Below are positions 1 through 4,961 of a stretch of 6,424 nt of DNA, one piece after another (position 1 is the stretch's first letter; each line of letters opens with the position of its first letter). Below the pieces are notes generated by a model, which was not told where the DNA came from, did no database searches, and worked only from the letters and a program-made list of their open reading frames with translations. The DNA comes from an archaeon (GTDB taxonomy: Archaea > Asgardarchaeota > Hermodarchaeia > Hermodarchaeales > Hermodarchaeaceae). The position numbers and the translations under genes were made by a program. Location: the NCBI GenBank assembly GCA_016550415.1, contig JABXGU010000688.1, positions 1 to 6,424 of the forward strand. The letters are read 5' to 3'.

Positions 1-51
1 CCAGTCGAAAATGAAGAACTAGGTGTATGTGAGATAATCCTCAACCTGTGA
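1..51 (+). CDS. Possible C-terminal tail of an upstream gene (partial)
   Basis: Frame 1 is open from the left edge to a TGA at 49-51 and reads PVENEELGVCEIILNL. The other two plus-strand frames stop within the first 21 bases. The position fits the end of a gene lying to the left, because a promoter-like element for the next gene begins only about 50 bases later. Sixteen residues are too few to recognise a family, and an open frame this short can occur by chance, so this is a weak call. Confidence 0.3.
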   Translation, partial: PVENEELGVCEIILNL

Positions 52-100
52 AAAACCAAATATTTGTGATAACAAAAAGAAGTGGTTGCCCATCCAAACT

Positions 101-113
101 GAAAGTCTTTTAT
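101..113 (+). promoter_or_regulatory. Archaeal-type promoter (BRE/TATA) for the first small gene
   Basis: GAAAG at 101-105 resembles a BRE, and TTTTATC at about 108-113 resembles a TATA box. With the usual archaeal spacing of about 25-27 bases, transcription would begin near 135-140. That lies downstream of the GTG at 128 and just upstream of the GGTGAT ribosome-binding site at 149-154. The arrangement therefore supports ATG 158, not GTG 128, as the start of the first gene. It was read by eye; no transcript data are available. Confidence 0.45.
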
Positions 114-157
114 CTTGTCCTTCATAGGTGATTATATTCAAATTAAAGGGTGATTCT

Positions 158-382
158 ATGGCGGAAACTGGACTACAAAAATCTTGGCGTCGAATTATCA
201 TAGAAGCCTTAGTCTTAGGAATCGCTGGATTATTCCTACTGACCGCATTAAGCTATGTAATAGCAGCTGGTGTTGGAACCTTAGGACCCACTACGGGTTA
301 CATATACCTCATTTGGAGTTTCGGATTCATCGGTTTCTTTACCTTGGGACTAGCCATCGACTTAATACAAGGCAATCAATAG
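158..382 (+). CDS. Small two-helix membrane protein, unknown function
   Basis: This 74-residue protein has a short charged N-terminus (MAETGLQKSWRR) and two hydrophobic helices at about residues 14-38 and 46-70, joined by a Gly/Pro/Thr-rich turn. It ends in a short polar tail. The positive Arg pair before helix 1 suggests that both ends face the cytoplasm. I chose the ATG at 158 because GGTGAT, complementary to the archaeal 16S rRNA 3' end, lies at 149-154, and because the promoter at 101-113 would start transcription after the alternative GTG at 128. The next gene begins about 30 bases after its stop and also encodes a membrane protein, so the two are probably co-transcribed. I do not recognise the family. 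It could be a subunit or partner of the following four-helix protein. Confidence 0.7.
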   Translation: MAETGLQKSWRRIIIEALVLGIAGLFLLTALSYVIAAGVGTLGPTTGYIYLIWSFGFIGFFTLGLAIDLIQGNQ

Positions 383-412
383 TGAGTAGAAAACCAGCCT
401 TTTATTCATGGA

Positions 413-964
413 ATGATGTTAATGGCAACTCAGAATTCATCGGAATTATTACCTGTAGAGAATCCAAATTGGCGTATCGGATTTATCATGCTCTCAGTAT
501 TTACTGTTCTCCTGTTTATTGGCGAGGTAGTACTTCTAGAACTTGCACGACAAGCAGCACTACAACTTGATTCAGTATATCTAACAATACATCTGGTAAA
601 CAGCTATGGCCCAATCACCCTTGGCACATGGGCAGTAGGGGGATGGCTCAGTCTTTGTATCATATTTGGATGTACCCACCCCACAAAAAAACCCAATTAT
701 CAGCGCCTTGTTTCATTTGGCTTCGCGGTCTGCCTTTTTCTGGCATATCTCTGGTTTCAACGTACAATCCTCTATGCCAATCTAGACTACGGAACTACAC
801 CGCCAACATTCCCCTTCGATATTGCATGGATAGAGTTACCCTTGAACATCGTACTAAATCTATTCTTCAGCGTTTTCATTGCATCAGCAAGCTGGTTAGT
901 TTGGTATAAATGGCTTCGACATCTATCTCACATCTCTGCCATGAAAAAAACAGACTCGTCCTAA
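413..964 (+). CDS. Four-helix integral membrane protein, unknown function
   Basis: This protein of about 183 residues has four hydrophobic segments at about residues 22-44, 68-88, 99-118 and 137-165. The loop between helices 2 and 3 (THPTKKPNYQR) and the C-terminal tail (KWLRHLSHISAMKKTDSS) are positively charged, which suggests they lie in the cytoplasm. There are no large soluble domains, no motif of a known transporter, and no conserved His/Asp/Glu cluster that would point to a membrane enzyme. Three in-frame ATGs occur at 413, 416 and 422. None has a strong ribosome-binding site, but GGAATGAT at 410-417 could serve the ATG at 422, giving a product three residues shorter. It follows the two-helix protein by 30 bases and precedes the DUF3788 gene by 49 bases, consistent with one operon. 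I do not recognise the family. Confidence 0.75.
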   Translation: MMLMATQNSSELLPVENPNWRIGFIMLSVFTVLLFIGEVVLLELARQAALQLDSVYLTIHLVNSYGPITLGTWAVGGWLSLCIIFGCTHPTKKPNYQRLVSFGFAVCLFLAYLWFQRTILYANLDYGTTPPTFPFDIAWIELPLNIVLNLFFSVFIASASWLVWYKWLRHLSHISAMKKTDSS

Positions 965-1013
965 TTTAGCATGAACACAATATTCACAATCATCGATAAG
1001 AAGGAAAAATCAA

Positions 1014-1463
1014 ATGGAAGAAGAAACTCATCAACGAATGCTAGATAAAACACAGGAACCCTCAGAAACAGACATCATCAAATTCATATCAGATACCGAT
1101 GCAATCGCCACATGGAAACAATTACAAAAATACATGAAAACCCACTACGACCTACTAATAGAAACCATATACTACGGAGACAAATACGGGTGGCTCAAAA
1201 GATACAGAAAAAGCGGACGGACAATCCTTTCTCTATTCCCTGAAAAGAACAGCTTCAGCTTCCTCATCGTCTATGGAAAAAAAGAAATACAGAAGTTTTC
1301 TGCCCAAGAATCCGAGTTTTTACCAGCCATAATAGAAATATTCCGAAACACAAAGAAATTACATGACGGTAAGTGGCTATGGATACGAGTAACCGATTCA
1401 AGCTATCTTGAAAGCTTGAAAAAACTAATCGCAATAAAGCGCAAACCTAAGAAACCAAATTAA
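1014..1463 (+). CDS. DUF3788 family protein
   Basis: This soluble protein of 149 residues matches DUF3788 (PF12663) from memory of its conserved blocks. These are ATWKQL (32-37), YYGDKYGWLKRYRKSGRT (53-70), LSLFPE (72-77), LIVYGKKE (84-91), LHDGKWLWIRV (116-126) and LIAIKRKPKKP (138-148). Length and block order are those of a complete family member. The family is common in Clostridia, Bacteroidetes and methanogens, and its function is unknown. There is no signal peptide or membrane helix, so it should be cytoplasmic. AAGGA at 1001-1005, eight bases before the ATG, is a plausible ribosome-binding site. Met9 is an alternative start that would match the usual family N-terminus (DK..P.E..I..FI). 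The gene looks more A-rich than its neighbours, with many AAA and ATA codons. It may be cotranscribed with the two membrane-protein genes, but nothing links their functions. Confidence 0.88.
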   Translation: MEEETHQRMLDKTQEPSETDIIKFISDTDAIATWKQLQKYMKTHYDLLIETIYYGDKYGWLKRYRKSGRTILSLFPEKNSFSFLIVYGKKEIQKFSAQESEFLPAIIEIFRNTKKLHDGKWLWIRVTDSSYLESLKKLIAIKRKPKKPN

Positions 1464-1562
1464 ATCGAATTAGTAGAACTAACCCAAAACGTGTTGTCTG
1501 CGGATTAATTGTGATTAACAAGGGTCAACCAACTTACAATTGATATGGCTTTGATAATTTCA

Positions 1563-1577
1563 GAAAGATTTTATTAA
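1563..1577 (+). promoter_or_regulatory. Archaeal-type promoter (BRE/TATA) for the phosphoesterase gene
   Basis: GAAAG at 1563-1567 followed by TTTATTAA at 1570-1577 fits the archaeal BRE plus TATA pattern. The box centre lies about 26 bases before position 1600, so transcription should begin at or very near the ATGs at 1593 and 1599. That implies a leaderless or nearly leaderless mRNA, which agrees with the absence of any GGAGG-like site upstream. The rest of the gap 1464-1592 shows no gene, only AT-rich sequence with a small TTAAT-ATTAA inverted repeat at 1505-1518. Confidence 0.5.
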
Positions 1578-1586
1578 CCTCATCAT

Positions 1587-1606
1587 ATATGCATGCTGAT
1601 GCATAT
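1587..1606. repeat. Perfect 8-4-8 palindrome over the start codons, possible operator
   Basis: The arms ATATGCAT (1587-1594) and ATGCATAT (1599-1606) are perfect reverse complements separated by GCTG. The element covers both candidate start codons (1593 and 1599) of the phosphoesterase gene and the predicted transcription start. This is the position where a dimeric repressor would block an archaeal promoter. The DNA here also encodes the first residues of the protein, and ATGCAT is itself self-complementary, so part of the symmetry could be chance. The role as an operator is inference. Confidence 0.35.
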
Positions 1607-3170
1607 TTCTAGGAATTCTCGAATACTCGTTGTCTCAATCTTACTTATCACAGGTTTACTTATCGGTGGAGGCTGGATCTTTCTTCACACCATTACAGTA
1701 GCTGATATGACAGTGGATGGCGGACACATTCAAGACATTTCACCTAGAAAAATTACAATACGAGCTGATACACCACAACTAAACCTTTCAATTTCTATCC
1801 CAAATGGTGCAATTCTTAGTAGTCAACTCATAATTGTCCACAATCTCGCAAGCGACAGGATACAGCTAGTCGACTTCCCTCTTGGAACACAAGTAGTGCG
1901 AATCGATGCTACAACCTTGCAACTCATTCTTCCTCCCTTACTATCAGGTAATCATCGGTTCTCAATAAGCACCCAATCACTACAGGAAAATGAGGTAACG
2001 ATTGCTGTACTGGGCGACAGTCAAGGCTTCAATGAAGCCCTCTCCACGATTGTAGGTGAAATAAATCAAGACGAAGTTGATTTTGTCCTTCATCTAGGTG
2101 ATATAACACCATCTGGACAAAATAAACAATATACAGATGCAGCATCTGCAATAGATGACCTACAAATACCACTATATTCAACACCTGGAAATCATGATGT
2201 TAAAGACAATGGCACCATTCTTTACACCCAATTCTTCGGTCCACTAAATACTGCTTTTACATATAACGGAATCTACTTCATTGGTCTTGATACTTCATCC
2301 TTGGGCATGGATTCAACCCACCAGCAATGGCTTGAAGGACAACTCCAACAAGCTGGAACACGTCCCATCATAGTCTATACTCATGTTCCCCCCGTTGATC
2401 CTCGTCTAGGAAATGACCATGGATTTCTCGACAGCCATCAAGCAGAGGAATTTATCGCCTTAATGAATCAGTATCAAGTCGAGTTGGTTATGAACGGGCA
2501 CATCCATCTATACAATACCACGATTCATGACGACATATTATATCTAACAAGTGGAGGCGCTGGTGCCTCCCTAGTAGCCTCTCCTGATCAAGGTGGGTTC
2601 CATCATTATGTCCTAGTCACCATTTCTTTGCAGGAAATAATTCTCGAACCCCAACCCGTGGAAGTTCCCGTCCTTCCCGTGGCTGTTGAGATACGTAACT
2701 CTGCTAATTTCAGCATGACTCTCGGTCTCCACGACCTCGAAAGTCTAGCTACTATCCAGCGATGGGGGCAGTTTGAGAATATTTACAGCAATCTCCGGGG
2801 TTACGGACTTTATCGTGGCGTCCTTATCAGCGATTTATTAGTCCTCATTGGAGGAATGTCCTCTAACCAGATTCTATTGGCAGAAGCCTATGACGGCTAT
2901 CAGCAAACCTATGGCTACTCCAATGTGTACCCAAATACGAGCTGGTATCAACTGCAAGGCGATTTCATCCTTGCCTTCCAATATAACACCACACTTCCTC
3001 CTGAATGGACAGACGGACCACGCCTCGCATTTCTTCCCCTAGATGAAACCTATTCAAACCTCGACTGCGAGGAGACCTCCTATCCGAATCAGGGTTACCA
3101 TCTCTATCCATCAGCTGGCGCACGATGGATACGAACGGTTATCCTGCTTCAAATCATTGACCTTACATAA
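1593..3170 (+). CDS. Membrane-anchored metallophosphoesterase with C-terminal sulfite-oxidase-fold domain
   Basis: This 525-residue protein has a membrane helix at about residues 10-31, then a beta-rich region (about 35-130), a calcineurin-like metallophosphoesterase domain (about 134-345), a Pro/Val linker (352-366) and a C-terminal domain (about 370-522). The metal-binding motifs are all present: D142-S-Q144, G169-D170, G199-N-H-D202, H264 (YTHVPP) and G302-H-I-H305. Gln144 replaces the usual His of motif I, a variant I recall from CPPED1 and ADPRibase-Mn relatives. It should be an active metal-dependent phosphoesterase facing outside, substrate unknown. The C-terminal domain resembles the oxidoreductase molybdopterin-binding fold (PF00174-like) but has no cofactor cysteine in the expected place. 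It closely resembles the first domain of the convergent neighbour. Six N-X-S/T sequons after the helix support an external location. The start could be ATG 1593 or 1599; a leaderless mRNA would favour 1599. Confidence 0.88.
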   Translation: MLMHISRNSRILVVSILLITGLLIGGGWIFLHTITVADMTVDGGHIQDISPRKITIRADTPQLNLSISIPNGAILSSQLIIVHNLASDRIQLVDFPLGTQVVRIDATTLQLILPPLLSGNHRFSISTQSLQENEVTIAVLGDSQGFNEALSTIVGEINQDEVDFVLHLGDITPSGQNKQYTDAASAIDDLQIPLYSTPGNHDVKDNGTILYTQFFGPLNTAFTYNGIYFIGLDTSSLGMDSTHQQWLEGQLQQAGTRPIIVYTHVPPVDPRLGNDHGFLDSHQAEEFIALMNQYQVELVMNGHIHLYNTTIHDDILYLTSGGAGASLVASPDQGGFHHYVLVTISLQEIILEPQPVEVPVLPVAVEIRNSANFSMTLGLHDLESLATIQRWGQFENIYSNLRGYGLYRGVLISDLLVLIGGMSSNQILLAEAYDGYQQTYGYSNVYPNTSWYQLQGDFILAFQYNTTLPPEWTDGPRLAFLPLDETYSNLDCEETSYPNQGYHLYPSAGARWIRTVILLQIIDLT

Positions 3171-3213
3171 TACTCCGCTTTTACTGATGGAATGGGAGGC
3201 AGATGAAGTTGGA

Positions 3214-3254
3214 GTTAATTGCCATCAAGGAATTAACGAATAGTTTTGTAAAAC
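3214..3254. terminator. Candidate bidirectional terminator between convergent genes
   Basis: The 86-base gap between the two convergent stop codons holds two inverted repeats. The first is GTTAATT (3214-3220) with AATTAAC (3231-3237) around a 10-base loop. The second is GTTTT-GT-AAAAC (3243-3254), which places a T4 run on each strand. On the plus strand the T run follows the stem by a few bases; on the minus strand it comes directly after the stop codon at 3257. Archaeal termination depends mainly on T runs, so this is a reasonable site for ending both transcripts, although the T runs are short and the stem is AT-rich. Confidence 0.4.
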
Positions 3255-3256
3255 CA

Positions 3257-4813
3257 CTAGCTTACTCCAACTAGGACAATTCGGATGATGTTTCCAAATC
3301 GTGAAGATAAGGGCACATCTGCTCCAACAAGCAATAGGGGCCAATTTGGAGTAGACAATCGCTGATCATCAATTTTGTTGGCGAGAATAATGCTGTCATT
3401 ATATGCAATTTGTAGGCTTCCCCATGATACATTTTGTCCATAACTATCAAAGAGTAAAATCGTATAATTGGTTGCAGATAAGGTATCATTGAAGGTTGGA
3501 GGATGAGAAGGAGCTGTATACTGGTCTATCCACGCAATAATTATCCATAGTGGAAGACCTGAATACATGTGTGAACCGTCCGAATAGCTGGTTTGATGGT
3601 GAGTGCAAGAAGCAGCTTGCTCGAATTCGCTGCGAGTCATATTATAATCAACCAATCCCTTGAGGCAAAGCTCCCAATCCATAATATCAGTCAACACCTC
3701 AAGGCGAACAACATATTTGCACCAGAGTTCCCCGTCTGTCCATGGAGCCGACTCGTCTAGAGAAGTATTGACAAAAACCAAACGCAAAGGTCCCCCTGAC
3801 AGCTCGTCCATACCGACCTCCGCATACGCTATCAACAGCGCAACATATCCAATGCCATCAGCAGTAGGCGGGTCTCCAGACCAAAGTGTTATGTTCCCAT
3901 TGGCCTGGCTTTTACTCAATTCGACTGTGTAACCATCAGATGCCTCAATCAACACATCGTAGTCATCAGGCAAAGGTCCAACACGATCAAGCAGATTCGT
4001 TAAATTTACGCCAATATAATGGTATGGACCGACGACAACTGGAGGAACAGCTACCGTATGAATCCGTGCACCCCAACCTGAATACGTAGGCATTAGGCGT
4101 AGTTGGGCAATATTGAGTACCTCACTCTTTCCTACCCCCGCTACTGTCAATGTCGTCCCTCCAACAACACGTATTTCATTGACATTAGTAATCCATGCCA
4201 GTTCAGCAGAAGGCGTTCGACCGCGAATGAGTTCTTCTGAAATTGTATTAACATAATCGCTAGTATTGTACTGCTGATCAGGAGGAAGAGTAACGAGGCT
4301 ATACCCTGCGTCCCAAGTTGGCACTAAATGGCTGTTGAAACTATAGGCTAAGATAAGTGGTCCCTGAATCTCTGCAGTAGAGTCGCTTGGATACACATTC
4401 TCATAGGTGAATAGTTCGTAGCCAATAGTGCTGGATATGTTCAACAGGTTACCTGCATTCATACCACCAACTAGTTCTACAATGGTGCTTACGTTCACTC
4501 CTTTGTATACTCCACTTCTGACAAATGATCCATTGGAGGCTTGTACCGACGAACTCCTCTCAACTTCAGGTAGTTCCAAGAGGGCAGTTAAAGTTACACT
4601 CTGGGTTGAACCGGTCCTTCCTGTAACGAGAATTGAAGGCTCTTCAGCTGGTGGGGTCTGGTTCAGAAGAAACCACGTCAATGCACCAATCAGTGAAGCC
4701 GAACTAACAATTACAATGATTACAAGAGCTGCCAAATGGTTATGCTTCAAAAGAATACACCTAAGATATGAATGGCTGTGCATATTACTAGTTTTGAATA
4801 AAAATCTTGCCAT
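3257..4813 (-). CDS. Membrane-anchored surface protein with three sulfite-oxidase-fold repeats
   Basis: This 518-residue protein has one membrane helix at about residues 27-50, an acidic/Pro linker, and three related domains at about 60-217, 218-374 and 379-515. Each follows the oxidoreductase molybdopterin-binding pattern (PF00174-like), with a Y-x-G-V/L-x-(V/L) core: VYKGVNVS (102-109), YHYIGVNL (264-271) and MYSGLPLW (416-423). Domain 3 ends with the typical ND.IILAN (472-479) and WPLLLVG (491-497) blocks. Domains 1 and 2 lack the cofactor cysteine; VQASNGS in domain 1 has Ala near that place. Domain 3 keeps Cys403 in SCTHHQTSYSDG. Twelve N-X-S/T sequons between 94 and 472 suggest a glycosylated external protein. 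Relatives occur in methanogens as secreted proteins of unproven function, so it may be a binding or scaffold protein instead of an oxidoreductase. The start is ATG 4813; Met11 (4783) is an alternative. It ends 86 bases from the convergent phosphoesterase. Confidence 0.8.
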   Translation of the reverse strand: MARFLFKTSNMHSHSYLRCILLKHNHLAALVIIVIVSSASLIGALTWFLLNQTPPAEEPSILVTGRTGSTQSVTLTALLELPEVERSSSVQASNGSFVRSGVYKGVNVSTIVELVGGMNAGNLLNISSTIGYELFTYENVYPSDSTAEIQGPLILAYSFNSHLVPTWDAGYSLVTLPPDQQYNTSDYVNTISEELIRGRTPSAELAWITNVNEIRVVGGTTLTVAGVGKSEVLNIAQLRLMPTYSGWGARIHTVAVPPVVVGPYHYIGVNLTNLLDRVGPLPDDYDVLIEASDGYTVELSKSQANGNITLWSGDPPTADGIGYVALLIAYAEVGMDELSGGPLRLVFVNTSLDESAPWTDGELWCKYVVRLEVLTDIMDWELCLKGLVDYNMTRSEFEQAASCTHHQTSYSDGSHMYSGLPLWIIIAWIDQYTAPSHPPTFNDTLSATNYTILLFDSYGQNVSWGSLQIAYNDSIILANKIDDQRLSTPNWPLLLVGADVPLSSRFGNIIRIVLVGVS

Positions 4814-4843
4814 TGTATTGAACAGAAAAACTAGGGCATCCTT

Positions 4844-4873
4844 CCGCTTTTACAGATTAGCCTTCGAAAGCGG
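4844..4873. repeat. Inverted repeat upstream of the triple-repeat gene
   Basis: CCGCTTT (4844-4850) and AAAGCGG (4867-4873) are perfect 7-base reverse complements around a 16-base spacer. On the minus strand this lies about 30-60 bases before the ATG at 4813, in the 148-base gap after the stop of the large coiled-coil gene. It could be an operator, a 5'-leader hairpin, or part of a terminator for the upstream gene, with a T5 run 14 bases further on (4826-4830). It is more GC-rich than its surroundings, which makes chance somewhat less likely. No role is proven. Confidence 0.3.
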
Positions 4874-4961
4874 CCAATAACTAAAGCATTATTGCTAGAG
4901 AAATTATCCAGAAGAAATTAATCCCTTGGAGGAAAGATGCTGTCTTGGATCTACAAAGTGT

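Noticed and set aside
19..201. 60-codon minus-strand open frame across the left intergenic region
   Set aside because: It overlaps the promoter and the start of the 158-382 gene on the other strand, has no recognisable family or membrane pattern, and shows no good start context.
184..570. 128-codon plus-strand open frame overlapping the first two genes
   Set aside because: It runs in another frame across two membrane-protein genes. Its product is a Ser/Thr/Cys/Arg-rich mixture without domain character, so it is a shadow.
1505..1518. TTAAT-TGTG-ATTAA inverted repeat before the phosphoesterase promoter
   Set aside because: Five-base AT-only arms are expected by chance in such AT-rich sequence. 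It lies too far upstream of the TATA box to be a clear operator.
2553..2570. Inverted repeat GGAGGC-GCTGGT-GCCTCC inside the phosphoesterase gene
   Set aside because: It encodes the Gly/Ala-rich SGGAGAS segment following the last metal motif, so the symmetry is explained by coding, and nothing suggests a regulatory site inside the gene.
3043..3243. 66-codon plus-strand open frame spanning the end of the phosphoesterase and the convergent gap
   Set aside because: It mostly overlaps the phosphoesterase in another frame and has a low-complexity, unprotein-like sequence. The gap is better explained by a terminator.
4428..4880. 150-codon plus-strand open frame opposite the start of the triple-repeat gene
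   Set aside because: It is antisense to a convincing coding region with a membrane anchor and domain 1, and its product resembles nothing.
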